Shown: positions 1 to 9,330, counted from the first letter of the stretch. The stretch is 64,000 nucleotides of DNA from Billgrantia zhangzhouensis (GCF_021404465.1 NZ_JABFTT010000002.1:124001-188000); one strand, 5' to 3'. Notes: a model not told the origin generated them from the sequence alone. Translations and numbers: made by a program.

Positions 1-1024
<1,024 letters not shown>

Positions 1025-1064
1025 GGAGAACCCTGTCGTTGAGACATGTAAAGGAAGAAAGGAA

Positions 1065-1082
1065 CCCGGCCGCTCGGCCGGG
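1065..1082 (-). terminator. GC-rich hairpin between gcvH and gcvP
   Basis: A 7-bp perfect stem (CCCGGCC / GGCCGGG) with a 4-nt loop lies between gcvH and gcvP. Read on the minus strand it is followed by a pyrimidine-rich run (ttcctttcttcc). It resembles a weak intrinsic terminator or attenuator that could lower gcvP relative to gcvH. The function is inferred. Confidence 0.4.
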
Positions 1083-1100
1083 CGCGCCGGGACGTTGCGT

Positions 1101-1493
1101 TCAGGCTTCGCTGTCGACCACGGCCTGGTAGGCATCGGCATCCAGCAGGGCTTCCACTGCGGCTGCATTCTCGACGCGAACCTTCATGATCCAACCCTTC
1201 TCGTAAGGAGATTCGTTGACGGTTTCAGGCGCGTCCTCCAGTGTCTCGTTGACCTCGACGATCTCGCCGGCCAACGGGGCGTAGAGGTCGGAAGCCGCCT
1301 TGACCGACTCGATTACGCCGAACTCTTCGCCCTTTTCCAGGGTGCGGCCGACCTCGGGAAGCTCGACGAAGACGACGTCTCCCAGGGCTTCCTGAGCATG
1401 ATCGGTGATGCCGATGGTGACGGTGCCGTCGCCGTTGTCCAGCACCCATTCATGACTGTCGTTGTAGCGCAGGTTGGCAGGAATCGAGCTCAT
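1101..1493 (-). CDS. gcvH: glycine cleavage system H protein (lipoyl carrier)
   Basis: The 130-aa product is the usual length for GcvH. The lipoylated lysine lies in [16 protein letters not shown], preceded by the family stretch [12 protein letters not shown] protein carries the aminomethyl group from P protein to T protein and then dihydrolipoate to L protein. The ATG at 1493 is preceded on the minus strand by a TAGGA ribosome site about 9 nt away. gcvP follows directly. gcvT is nearby but on the opposite strand, separated by a transporter gene. Confidence 0.96.
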   Translation of the reverse strand: MSSIPANLRYNDSHEWVLDNGDGTVTIGITDHAQEALGDVVFVELPEVGRTLEKGEEFGVIESVKAASDLYAPLAGEIVEVNETLEDAPETVNESPYEKGWIMKVRVENAAAVEALLDADAYQAVVDSEA

Positions 1494-1968
1494 GATGATT
1501 TTCCTATAAGAAAAGGTTTTCCGACTGGGCGAATGCTAACGCCATTGGCGGCGTTTGGCGAGCCTGAAGGCGGGCCCTCTTCCAGGCCAGTCTCGACTCG
1601 TCGCATCCATAGCGTGGCGCGCCCCGGGACGAGCGTCTAGTCCCATTCGTCTATGGTAGATGACGCGAGGCATGGCGACGGTAATTCGACACTGCTGCCA
1701 TGGCTCACTAATCTAACCAAGGAACGCTGTCGTAGCCCCGGCTCCCGAGGCATGTCGCCAATCTGAAAGTTGATGTGGCGCTGACATTTGTTTCCGATAC
1801 GAAACACGGGCTAAGCTAGCGCAGACGCAATACTCGTCGAGAAGTGTGCAGCAGGCATTTCGTCGAGGTGGTGCTTTCCTGGCATTTTCCGCTATGGTAC
1901 GCCGTCTCGACGTATCGATACTTCGAGAAAGGCAACAAAAACAGTCCGTACAACAGAGGGAAACGTTC
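1494..1968. other. divergent intergenic region gcvH / AGCS transporter
   Basis: This 475-bp non-coding stretch separates gcvH (leftward) from the amino-acid symporter (rightward) and must hold both promoters. I looked for a glycine riboswitch on both strands and did not find the conserved aptamer core. The only clear ordered signal is the 18-bp palindrome at 1789-1806. Confidence 0.6.
1789..1806. promoter_or_regulatory. perfect palindrome TGTTTC-N6-GAAACA, candidate operator
   Basis: Perfect 6-bp half-sites TGTTTC and GAAACA are separated by 6 bp, giving an 18-bp site 163 bp upstream of the transporter start. Size and half-site layout resemble TyrR-type boxes (TGTAAA-N6-TTTACA). TyrR-like sigma54 activators control glycine cleavage genes in pseudomonads. 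Assignment to such a regulator is inference. Confidence 0.4.
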
Positions 1969-3378
1969 GTGGAAACCTTGACTTCGATCTTCACCTCCAT
2001 CAACGGCGTGGTCTGGGGACCGTTGATGCTCATCCTGCTGCTTGGGGTGGGTCTCTACCTGCAGATCGGCTTGAAGCTGATGCCCATCCGCAAGCTGGGC
2101 ACCGGCTTCAAGCTGATGTGGCAGGGGCGTGATGCCAAGCCCGCGCCTGGCGAGGCCAAGAAAGCGGATGAAGAGGGTGAGATCTCGCCCTTCAATGCGT
2201 TGATGACAGCGCTCTCTGCCACCATCGGCACCGGTAACATTGCCGGGGTGGCCACTGCCATCGCGCTGGGTGGCCCCGGTGCGGTGTTCTGGATGTGGAT
2301 CACTGCGCTGGTCGGCATGGCCACGAAGTTCTCCGAGGCGGTGTTGGCGGTGCGTTACCGCGAAACCGACAGCACCGGCTACCACATCGGCGGGCCGATG
2401 TTCTACATCAAGAATGGCCTGGGCAGGAAATGGCTGTGGCTGGGCGGTGCCTTTGCCTTCTTCGGGGCCGTGGCGGCTTTCGGTATCGGCAACACCGTGC
2501 AGTCCAACTCCGTGGCCGATGCGCTGGATTCGACCTTCGGCATTCCTCACTGGCTCACCGGCGTCGTCATCATGGTGCTGGCAGGGGCCGTGATCCTGGG
2601 CGGTATCAAGCGCATCGCCAAGGTGGCCGGCAAGCTGGTGCCGATCATGGGTATCGCCTACGTGCTGGCGGGCCTTGCAGTGTTGGTCGTCAATGCCGGC
2701 CAGATCGGCGATGCCTTCAGCATGATCTTCTACTATGCCTTCAACCCGCATGCGGCCATGGGTGGCTTTGCCGGCGCCGCGGTGATGGCGGCCATCCGCT
2801 TCGGCGTGGCACGCGGTATCTTCTCCAACGAGGCTGGCCTGGGGAGTGCACCCATTGCCCACGCGGCGGCCAAGACTCGCAACCCGGTACGCCAGGGTAT
2901 GATCGCCATGCTCGGTACCTTCATCGATACCATCATCATCTGCACCATTACCGCGTTGGTGATCCTGACCTCCACGGTGTGGGTCGAGGGCGAGGCGGGC
3001 GCCTCACTGACGGCGCTCTCCTTCGATGCCGCGTTGCCCGGCTGGGGCAATCAGATCGTGTCGCTGGCGCTGGCGGTATTCGCTTTCACCACCATCCTGG
3101 GCTGGTCGTTCTACGGTGAGAAGTGCTTCCAGTTCCTGTTCGGCACCCGTTCGATCATGCTTTACCGGGTGCTGTTCGTGCTGGCGATTCCGCTCGGTGC
3201 GATTGCGCAGCTTGGCTTCATCTGGTTGATGGCCGATACCTTCAACGCCATGATGGCCATTCCCAACCTGATTGCCCTGGCGCTGCTGTCACCGGTGGTG
3301 TTCAAGGTCACGCGCGACTACTTCGACGGCAAGGAAGTGCTGCCGGGTGAGGATCTTGACCACAACGCTCGACCCTAG
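1969..3378 (+). CDS. sodium:alanine/glycine symporter, AGCS family
   Basis: The membrane protein has 469 aa with many hydrophobic helices. It carries the AGCS signature around GTGNIAGVATAIALGGPGA and conserved stretches such as GIFSNEAGLGSAP. AGCS proteins import alanine or glycine with Na+. An upstream in-frame ATG at 1846 exists, but the GTG at 1969 has a good AGAGGGA ribosome site 8 nt away and gives the usual N-terminus (ETLTSIFTSINGVVWGP), so I use it. Its position between gcvHP and gcvT suggests it supplies glycine to the cleavage system; the exact substrate cannot be read from sequence. Confidence 0.9.
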   Translation: METLTSIFTSINGVVWGPLMLILLLGVGLYLQIGLKLMPIRKLGTGFKLMWQGRDAKPAPGEAKKADEEGEISPFNALMTALSATIGTGNIAGVATAIALGGPGAVFWMWITALVGMATKFSEAVLAVRYRETDSTGYHIGGPMFYIKNGLGRKWLWLGGAFAFFGAVAAFGIGNTVQSNSVADALDSTFGIPHWLTGVVIMVLAGAVILGGIKRIAKVAGKLVPIMGIAYVLAGLAVLVVNAGQIGDAFSMIFYYAFNPHAAMGGFAGAAVMAAIRFGVARGIFSNEAGLGSAPIAHAAAKTRNPVRQGMIAMLGTFIDTIIICTITALVILTSTVWVEGEAGASLTALSFDAALPGWGNQIVSLALAVFAFTTILGWSFYGEKCFQFLFGTRSIMLYRVLFVLAIPLGAIAQLGFIWLMADTFNAMMAIPNLIALALLSPVVFKVTRDYFDGKEVLPGEDLDHNARP

Positions 3379-3414
3379 CACTCGGCTACAACAGGGGATC
3401 GGAGGCTCGCGTAC

Positions 3415-3440
3415 GACGAGGCGCCACGTGCGCCTCGTCT
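3415..3440 (+). terminator. hairpin after the AGCS symporter
   Basis: A perfect 10-bp stem (GACGAGGCGC / GCGCCTCGTC) with a 5-nt loop lies between the symporter and gcvT, followed by a pyrimidine-rich stretch (tcgcctccttt). It may partly terminate transcription before gcvT. Confidence 0.5.
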
Positions 3441-3478
3441 CGCCTCCTTTGCCCACCATCATGTCACGAGGAATTTGC

Positions 3479-4591
3479 ATGAGCCAACTCAAGCGCACGC
3501 CGCTGTTTGACCTGCATCTCGAACTGGGGGGCAAGATGGTGCCCTTCGCCGGTTACGAGATGCCGGTGCAATATCCGCTCGGCGTCAAGAAGGAGCACGA
3601 GCACACCCGTAGCGCCTGCGGCCTGTTCGATGTCTCTCACATGGGACAGATCCTGCTGCAAGGCCCGCGGCCCGCCGAAGCGTTGGAGACGCTGGTCTGT
3701 GCGGATATCGTCGGCTTGCCTGAAGGCATGCAGCGTTATGCCCTGTTCACGGGGCAGGAGGGGGGCATTCTCGATGATCTGATGGTGGCCAACCCTGGCG
3801 AGGGCCTCTATCTGGTCGTCAACGCCGCCTGCAAGGAGCAGGATATCGCGCTGCTCGAGATGGGGCTCGACGATGAGCACCGTATCGAAGTGCTGGATCG
3901 TGGCCTGTTGGCGCTGCAGGGGCCCAAGGCCGCTGACGTCATGCGCCGGCACTGCCCGCAGGCCTGCGAGATGGTGTTCATGCAGCACGGACGCTTCGAG
4001 ATCGATGGCGTGTCCGTCTGGGTGAGCCGAAGTGGCTATACCGGCGAGGACGGTTTCGAGATCTCGGTGCCGGCCAGCGAGACCGAGGCATTGGCGCGCC
4101 GCCTGCTGGCGGAAGAGGAAGTCGAGGCGATTGGTCTAGGTGCGCGGGACTCCCTGCGGTTGGAAGCTGGGTTGTGTCTCTATGGTCACGATATTGAGAC
4201 CGGGACCACGCCGGTGGAAGCTGGATTGATCTGGGCCATCGGCAAGCCGCGTCGCCACGGCGGTGAGCGCTCGGCCGGTTTCCCTGGGGCCGACGTGATC
4301 CTGCATCAGGTCGATGCCAAGGATCATCGCCGCAAGCGTGTCGGCCTGCTGGGCGAGGGGCGCGCGCCGGTACGCGAGGGAACCGAGCTCTTCGATGAAG
4401 AGGGCCAGCGTATCGGCTCTGTGACGTCGGGCGGCTTCGGGCCAAGCATAGGCAAGCCGGTGGCCATGGGGTACGTCGACATCGCCCATGCCGAGCTCGG
4501 TACTACCGTCTATGCCGAGGTACGGGGCAAGCGGCTGCCCATGCTGGTGAGCAAGATGCCCTTCGTGGCGCCGGGCTATCACCGCGGCTGA
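3479..4591 (+). CDS. gcvT: aminomethyltransferase, glycine cleavage T protein
   Basis: The 370-aa product matches T-protein length. It begins with the family stretch TPLFDLHLELGGKMVPFAGY and contains YTGEDGFEISVP and the C-terminal GGFGPSIGKPVAMGYV region. T protein takes the aminomethyl group from GcvH and makes methylene-tetrahydrofolate and ammonia. The open frame extends upstream to 3272 and there is an in-frame ATG at 3461, but an AGGA site 7 nt before 3479 and homology fix the start there. It is on the opposite strand to gcvH and gcvP, so the system is split into two transcription units. Confidence 0.95.
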   Translation: MSQLKRTPLFDLHLELGGKMVPFAGYEMPVQYPLGVKKEHEHTRSACGLFDVSHMGQILLQGPRPAEALETLVCADIVGLPEGMQRYALFTGQEGGILDDLMVANPGEGLYLVVNAACKEQDIALLEMGLDDEHRIEVLDRGLLALQGPKAADVMRRHCPQACEMVFMQHGRFEIDGVSVWVSRSGYTGEDGFEISVPASETEALARRLLAEEEVEAIGLGARDSLRLEAGLCLYGHDIETGTTPVEAGLIWAIGKPRRHGGERSAGFPGADVILHQVDAKDHRRKRVGLLGEGRAPVREGTELFDEEGQRIGSVTSGGFGPSIGKPVAMGYVDIAHAELGTTVYAEVRGKRLPMLVSKMPFVAPGYHRG

Positions 4592-4626
4592 GCGTAGCGC
4601 TAGACAGTTATACCGTTATCTTTCCT

Positions 4627-4657
4627 GAAGACCACCGCAATCGCTGCGGTGGTCTTC
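4627..4657. terminator. bidirectional terminator hairpin, gcvT / yjbH
   Basis: A perfect 13-bp stem (GAAGACCACCGCA pairs with TGCGGTGGTCTTC) with a 5-nt loop lies between the convergent gcvT and yjbH genes. T-tracts are short, but stem and position fit a shared terminator. Confidence 0.7.
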
Positions 4658-4693
4658 GTCGTTACGGCGGTCGGTGCCGTTTCCCTAAAGTGC

Positions 4694-6802
4694 CTAACGC
4701 ATCATGTCGGCCTGCTGCTCCCAATAGCGCCCCATGCTGCGCTCTTCGGTAAGGTCATAGAGTGCCTGGCGGCGGGCCAACTGGGCGCCGCCATCCCGTG
4801 TGAGCGGGCGCCACGCCAGCTGCGCACGCTGGCGGGTGGAGCGGACGAAGAAGGCATCCAGCGGCAGCGAGAGGTAGATTCCCTTGTCGAAGCTGCCCTC
4901 GCCGAAGTCGCTGCCGGCATCGGTGAAGGTGGCCCAGCCTCCTAGCCTGATGCCGGAGTCGAACTCGCGGGACACATCGAAGGTCATGCCGAGATCCCCG
5001 GCCAGGTAGCGACCCACGCTGACCTTGGCCAGCACGTCTTCGATATCGGTCTGCCAGTATCCGGTCAGGTGACCCGTCCAGGTGGAGTAGTCGCGCATGT
5101 CGAAGCGCTGGTCGAAATCGCGCTGCTTGACCCAGTTGATATCGAGGCCGACGGCCACGTCGCCGTTGAAGGGGCGATAGAGCAGTTCGCCGCCTACACC
5201 GGCGAACATCGTCTCGAGCAGGCCGCCATAACCCATGGCATACCAGTCGCCGCCCAGGTGGTCGGTATGGGTGTACTGGAGGTTGCTGATGCCGATGTCG
5301 GTTTCCGCCAGATAATCGCCGATGTGGGTTCGCACCCGCGGCAGATCGGACGGGCCGATGTAGCGGTACTTGTCGAGATTGTCGTCCACCGTGTAGCTCA
5401 GCGTGGCCGAGAGCCAGCCGTTGGCGTTGAAGCGGTATTCGCTGTCGAAGTTGGCGGAGAGCCGATAGAGGTAGCCGTCCGGACCGCCGAAGTTCTGTTC
5501 GAGTTGCGGTTCGAGACTGTAGGAGAAGCCGCGGGGCGTGGACTCGTACAGCACCTCTCCCTGCTCGGGCTCAAGCAAGGCATGGGAGTAGATCCCATGG
5601 CGATAGGCGACGGCATGCTCGCTGGCATCAATGGCGGCGACCAGGTCGTCGCGCTGGTGCACGCTTTCGCGTAGTGCCATGCCGCGTTCGTGCCAGCGGA
5701 AGCGGAAGGTTTCCACCTCGCTGCCCAGATGATTGTGCAGCAGGCGCCCGGCGCGCTGTTCGCTCTCGGCCAGGGAACGGTAGCGCGTGGGCTCGCCCTC
5801 CACCATGACACTGGAGCCGTCTTGACGGATTCGGTAGACGCCAAGGCCGGCGTTGGCTTCCAGTTCCCGACTGAGTCCGTTCCAGTCGTCGTCATGGGTG
5901 GCGGGAGCTGCCGCCAGTTCGGCTGGAGGCGGGTCGCGTTTGACCTGGGACACGGTGGCCAGATTGGTTGAGAAGCTGATTCCGAGCATGGCGGTATTGC
6001 CGCGTTGCCAGCCGGCCTTGAGTTCGATGTTGTCCGTCAGTTGCAGGCGAGCGCCGAGGTTGACGCGTGAATCCTGCTGTTGGTGGTTACGCTGGGGTTC
6101 GTGCCGATAGTCGTTGCCTTCCACCTCCAGTTGCAGGACCAGCGGCTCCCATGGGGTCTGGTACTCGATACCACCGAACAGGGCGCTGCGGCCGCTGAAC
6201 AGGCTGCCAAGGTTGACGCTACCGCCGTCATCCTCAGAGGAGAACCCGGAGCGTCGTTCGAAACGCTCGTCGAGTCGGGCCAAGGGGTTGGTGAAATCCT
6301 CCTGGTTACCGAGATAGCCCCAGCCGATCCCCAGGGAGAAATCGAAATCGTACCAGCGCTTGTTGGCCACCAGGTATTCGCCCGCGAACAGGCCGGTGCC
6401 GCCGATGTCGCGGGCGCCGACGGCGATCTGCGGCCAGTAGCGATCCTCCTCGCGTAGCCTCACCTTGAAGTCGATGCCCTTGTCGAGATTGTTGCGATCG
6501 CCGGTCGCGGCCAGGTAGCGGCGATTCTCCACCTCGATGTAGCGAAAACCGGTTTCGAGCCATTCGGTGGGCTGGAAAAAGAGACTGTAGCGTCGATAGG
6601 GTGCCGTGCGTGAAAGCGAGAAGGCGAAGCCGCCGAGCGGCTGCATTCGCGCGCTAGGGGTCTGCATCAAACCCACACCGCCGAAATCGCCCTGGCCATT
6701 GCCCAGGCGCGGTTGGCCCGGGGCGGCGGCAGCTGCTCCGGTGGCGGCTATGGCAAAGGCCAATGAAGTGAACGACAGCGTTCGTAGGCCGGGCTGCTTC
6801 AT
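4694..6802 (-). CDS. yjbH: YjbH-family outer-membrane exopolysaccharide protein
   Basis: The 702-aa product starts at an ATG at 6802 with a signal peptide (MKQPGLRTLSFTSLAFAIAA, then AAAA). The mature part is rich in alternating aromatic and polar residues typical of beta-barrel proteins, with the family motif GGVGLMQTPSARM near the N-terminus. YjbH proteins are outer-membrane components of the yjbEFGH exopolysaccharide operon. The frame stays open upstream to 7300, but that part overlaps yjbG; the 6802 start overlaps the yjbG stop by 4 nt (ATGA), showing translational coupling. Its biochemical role in the family is not settled. Confidence 0.88.
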   Translation of the reverse strand: MKQPGLRTLSFTSLAFAIAATGAAAAAPGQPRLGNGQGDFGGVGLMQTPSARMQPLGGFAFSLSRTAPYRRYSLFFQPTEWLETGFRYIEVENRRYLAATGDRNNLDKGIDFKVRLREEDRYWPQIAVGARDIGGTGLFAGEYLVANKRWYDFDFSLGIGWGYLGNQEDFTNPLARLDERFERRSGFSSEDDGGSVNLGSLFSGRSALFGGIEYQTPWEPLVLQLEVEGNDYRHEPQRNHQQQDSRVNLGARLQLTDNIELKAGWQRGNTAMLGISFSTNLATVSQVKRDPPPAELAAAPATHDDDWNGLSRELEANAGLGVYRIRQDGSSVMVEGEPTRYRSLAESEQRAGRLLHNHLGSEVETFRFRWHERGMALRESVHQRDDLVAAIDASEHAVAYRHGIYSHALLEPEQGEVLYESTPRGFSYSLEPQLEQNFGGPDGYLYRLSANFDSEYRFNANGWLSATLSYTVDDNLDKYRYIGPSDLPRVRTHIGDYLAETDIGISNLQYTHTDHLGGDWYAMGYGGLLETMFAGVGGELLYRPFNGDVAVGLDINWVKQRDFDQRFDMRDYSTWTGHLTGYWQTDIEDVLAKVSVGRYLAGDLGMTFDVSREFDSGIRLGGWATFTDAGSDFGEGSFDKGIYLSLPLDAFFVRSTRQRAQLAWRPLTRDGGAQLARRQALYDLTEERSMGRYWEQQADMMR

Positions 6803-7605
6803 CGTGTGGATCCTCCTGCGCCGGCTCGATCCGCCACGTCCGGTAACTCGATGGTGTGGCAGGTATCGCCAGGAAGGCGGGTCGCTAGAAAACCGGGTAG
6901 CGCCCGGTTGATCCAGTCGGCTTCCTGTACCGGCTCGGGAAGTGCGAGTGCGATCCTGCTGCCAGCGGCCAGCGGAGCATCGCCGGCATTCCAGGCCGCT
7001 ATGCCGATACGGCGGGGCTCGCTCTGCGGGGCGATCAGCCAGGCCTCGTCGGCGCGGGACCAATGAGAGCGCGGCTGACGACGAAGCAGGTCGCCTAGAC
7101 TCAAGCCAGGAGTCCAGCGGTGCCGGGTTACGCCGCCGAAATGCCACAGTTCGATCCAATTGGGGATGACACAGTGACCGACTTCGGCCAGCCTCTCCTG
7201 CAAAGGATCGTGCTGTGGCGAGGCGAGAAGGGCGGCAAGGTCGGCCCTGCCCGGTGTGCGCCCGGGCGACTCTTCCAGCTCGGCAAGCGCGGTTTGCCAC
7301 TGGCGCAGGCCCAGGGCCGCTCCTGTATGGCCGGCCAGTGAGTACCAGTCGCTCAGCGTCGCCAGTTCTTGCTGCAGGCGCCTTGCCTGGCGTTGCTGCG
7401 GTGCCTGGTGCCGCGTCAGCAGGTAATAGCTATAGGCGGGCGCCTCTGGCAGCGCATGCTGCTCCAGCCACAGGTGCGAGAGCCGGGGGGCGTCGGCTTT
7501 GCTCTGTAGAGGCAGAAAAACGGCCAGTAGTACGCTCAGGCTGACTGCGCACCAGTGGCAGGCAGGAGAGTGGTGACGTTGGGGCATGCTCGTTCTCTTT
7601 GTCAC
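6799..7605 (-). CDS. yjbG: YjbG/GfcC-family periplasmic capsule protein
   Basis: The 268-aa product has an N-terminal signal segment (VSLSVLLAVFLPLQSKADA). It shares the GfcC/YjbG layout: a middle helical region, a polar C-terminal domain with NWIELWHFGGV, and a segment GLSLGDLLRRQP like the beta-grasp region of GfcC. It overlaps yjbF upstream and yjbH downstream by 4 nt each. Assignment rests on both sequence style and operon order. The role is inferred to be periplasmic handling of the yjb polymer. Confidence 0.78.
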   Translation of the reverse strand: MTKRTSMPQRHHSPACHWCAVSLSVLLAVFLPLQSKADAPRLSHLWLEQHALPEAPAYSYYLLTRHQAPQQRQARRLQQELATLSDWYSLAGHTGAALGLRQWQTALAELEESPGRTPGRADLAALLASPQHDPLQERLAEVGHCVIPNWIELWHFGGVTRHRWTPGLSLGDLLRRQPRSHWSRADEAWLIAPQSEPRRIGIAAWNAGDAPLAAGSRIALALPEPVQEADWINRALPGFLATRLPGDTCHTIELPDVADRAGAGGSTR

Positions 7606-8357
7606 GACGATGACGTGCTGTTGGGCTCAGCGTCCTGCCCAACGTCGCGTCCGGTGTCCTCGGCATCGCTCCACCAGGGTCTCGCCACCTTCCAACGCAG
7701 GCGTGGACCGTCCGGCCAGAGCGCCATGTCACCCCCCCAGATCCGCAGGCTGACCGGATCGCGCCAGTACACCCCGCGGGTATGCATATTGCGGCTCGCC
7801 CAGTCGAGCCGTTCCGTACAACGTTCCAGTGCCAGGCGAATCAAGGGTAGCTCGACGGGCCGGGCCGGCTCGCAGGTACGTTCCGCCGTCGCCACATCCT
7901 GCCATTCCTGCCCACTGGCATCCCTCCAATGGGCATGGACCCGGTAGCGATTCGAGCCGGTGTCGCTTGAGTGCTGCCGTCCCAGCAGGATCTCCTCGAA
8001 GCCGGCCGTGCTTGCGGGCAAGCCATCGCGCAGATGTAGCGTGGCGCGATCCCCGGCTTGCCAATAGGTATCGCGGCCATGCTCTCCGCTGCGATGTGCC
8101 ATGATCAGTAGTGCCTGGTTGCCCTGGCTGCGGGCCACCAGCGAGGCATAGGGCAGGGCTTCTGCTTGGGCTGCTGGATCCTCGCCATGCCTGTCGCCAA
8201 ACAGCGTGGCTCCCATCGGTGTCAGCCGCCCGCCCTGTGCGCAGGCCGTAAGGCCCACGACCATTCCTCCCAGTAACAGCCAGCGCCAAAGCAGGACCGC
8301 CTTGCGGCGGTCCTGGATCGGCACACCAACTTCTCTGTACCGTCTGTCACGACTCAT
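7602..8357 (-). CDS. yjbF: YjbF/GfcB-family lipoprotein
   Basis: The 251-aa product has an N-terminal hydrophobic segment ending in a lipobox (VGLTAC), so it should be lipid-anchored. The body is beta-rich, with the YjbF-like C-terminal stretch MHTRGVYWRDPVSLRIWGG. The start at 8357 overlaps the stop of yjbE and its own end overlaps yjbG by 4 nt. The lipobox lies ~39 residues in, so a later start is possible, but overlap with yjbE supports the start given. Confidence 0.8.
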   Translation of the reverse strand: MSRDRRYREVGVPIQDRRKAVLLWRWLLLGGMVVGLTACAQGGRLTPMGATLFGDRHGEDPAAQAEALPYASLVARSQGNQALLIMAHRSGEHGRDTYWQAGDRATLHLRDGLPASTAGFEEILLGRQHSSDTGSNRYRVHAHWRDASGQEWQDVATAERTCEPARPVELPLIRLALERCTERLDWASRNMHTRGVYWRDPVSLRIWGGDMALWPDGPRLRWKVARPWWSDAEDTGRDVGQDAEPNSTSSS

Positions 8358-8701
8358 CAGCGCGTCCCGGTACCGGTTCCGGTGCCAGTACCCGTGCCGG
8401 TGCCGGTAGCACCGATTGCTACGCCGATGCCGGCGGCTCCCCGGCTAACGGCGCCGGCCAGAGCTTGACCGGAATTGCCCGGAGCCTCGCCGCCAGCACC
8501 AATGCCGGTGGCGAGGCCGCCGCTTGCCACCGCAGCTGGTGCGGGGGTGTTGGCTGAATTTCCCGGGGCGCCGGGTGTTCCCTGGGGCAACGAGGCTTGC
8601 TGAGCCAGGGCCAGTGGCGCCAGGCCCAGCAGGGTCACGCTTGCCAGGGCGACCACGCGTCGTCGCAGCTTCGCGGGATCGAGTCTCATGATTTCAAGCA
8701 T
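8357..8701 (-). CDS. yjbE: YjbE-like small secreted Gly/Thr-rich protein
   Basis: The 114-aa product has a signal peptide (VVALASVTLLGLAPLALA) followed by a low-complexity Gly/Ala/Ser/Asn-rich body and a C-terminal run of alternating Gly-Thr. E. coli YjbE has the same plan: short, secreted, with a G/T-rich tail. The ATG at 8701 has an AGAAGGAG ribosome site 10 nt upstream; the next in-frame ATG (8689) is too far from it. First gene of yjbEFGH. Its role in polymer production is not known. Confidence 0.78.
   Translation of the reverse strand: MLEIMRLDPAKLRRRVVALASVTLLGLAPLALAQQASLPQGTPGAPGNSANTPAPAAVASGGLATGIGAGGEAPGNSGQALAGAVSRGAAGIGVAIGATGTGTGTGTGTGTGTR
8363..8407 (-). repeat. in-frame 6-bp tandem repeat (Gly-Thr) at the yjbE 3' end
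   Basis: About 7.5 degenerate copies of a 6-bp unit (GGTNCC-type) encode the alternating Gly-Thr tail. The unit is a multiple of three, so slippage would change tail length without shifting the frame. Confidence 0.75.
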
Positions 8702-8796
8702 ATCGATATGGCTCCTTCTGTTGCGCCGGCAATTACCGGCGGGGCGATTGGCCGAATGATGCGTTCCATATATCGACTTGGAATCACGATCCGGCC

Positions 8797-8815
8797 TGCC
8801 TGCCTGTGGCAGGCA
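8797..8815. repeat. inverted repeat upstream of yjbE
   Basis: An 8-bp perfect stem (TGCCTGCC / GGCAGGCA) with a 3-nt loop lies ~96 bp upstream of the yjbE start. It could form a hairpin in the yjb leader RNA or be an operator. Confidence 0.4.
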
Positions 8816-8840
8816 ATTCAGATAGGCCAGAATAGAATTA

Positions 8841-8868
8841 CCCCCGCGACACTTTAATGTCATGGGGG
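8841..8868. promoter_or_regulatory. 28-bp near-perfect palindrome, candidate operator or hairpin
   Basis: Nested arms CCCCC and GACA face TGTC and GGGGG around a 6-nt centre (CTTTAA), with only one 2-bp mismatch. It lies between the two divergent polysaccharide operons, 140 bp upstream of yjbE. Symmetry and position fit a protein-binding site or a leader hairpin. Confidence 0.4.
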
Positions 8869-9108
8869 GTGGGATGATGAATTGATACCTCAATTGAAGA
8901 TTGCTGGAAAGAAACTTATCTTATTTTAGCTTTCACTTTTGTATAGTACGGTAAAAAAATGTGTAAAGCCCGGTCAGGGGTAGTGACAAGCAAAAAAAAA
9001 GATTATTCTAACCTCGTCAACTTGGCTCCTTGCATGGAAGTGAGGGCTCTGTCTTATCGATCTCCTTGAGTTTTCATCGTGCCACGGCTTATGCCGTTGG
9101 TTGGATTG

Positions 9109-9127
9109 TGCCTTGCGGGTCAAGGCA
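9109..9127 (+). promoter_or_regulatory. leader hairpin upstream of ops
   Basis: A perfect 7-bp stem (TGCCTTG / CAAGGCA) with a 5-nt loop ends 36 bp before the ops element. It may be part of the untranslated capsule leader. Confidence 0.35.
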
Positions 9128-9163
9128 TTGCGGTTGGCTTCGGGGATTGTCGTTTAACCTCGT

Positions 9164-9175
9164 GGCGGTAGCGTG
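9164..9175 (+). promoter_or_regulatory. ops element (JUMPstart), RfaH recruitment site
   Basis: The 12-mer GGCGGTAGCGTG is identical to the core of the enterobacterial ops element. Upstream, TTTAACC at 9153-9159 matches the position of the GTTAA-CC part of the longer JUMPstart sequence. It is on the coding strand, ~300 bp before the first capsule gene. In known systems RNA polymerase pauses at ops and loads RfaH, which prevents premature termination in long polysaccharide operons. No rfaH gene is in the window. Confidence 0.85.
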
Positions 9176-9185
9176 CCCACGTGGG
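9176..9185. repeat. 10-bp palindrome abutting ops
   Basis: CCCACGTGGG is a perfect palindrome starting at the base after the ops 12-mer. It may be chance or a further element of the leader. Confidence 0.3.
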
Positions 9186-9189
9186 TCTC

Positions 9190-9330
9190 ATGAAAAAGAG
9201 CGTTTCGAAAGAGGCTGAGAATACTTTGGTTTGGGTCCTTGGGGTTCAAAGTGTCGAAGTCGGGCGACAGTTTAAGCTGGCGAATGTCGCCGAACGACAA
9301 CGCGAGTGTCTAAAAAGAGTGTCATGGTAA
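9190..9330 (+). CDS. possible 46-aa leader peptide, unknown
   Basis: An ATG frame of 46 codons (MKKSVSKEAENTLVWVLGVQ...) lies between ops and wza. It begins with a Lys-rich start and has low-GC codon use unlike the neighbours. The upstream GTGGG is a weak ribosome site. No family is recognised. Translation here could matter for RfaH-type coupling, but it may equally be a chance frame. Confidence 0.25.
   Translation: MKKSVSKEAENTLVWVLGVQSVEVGRQFKLANVAERQRECLKRVSW

Noticed and set aside
1494..1968. Possible glycine riboswitch
   Set aside because: Expected near gcv genes, but the conserved aptamer core segments were not found on either strand.
4608..4621. 14-bp sequence TTATACCGTTATCT repeated at 55124-55137
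   Set aside because: Several 14-bp matches are expected by chance in 64 kb and the contexts differ (gene end versus promoter region).
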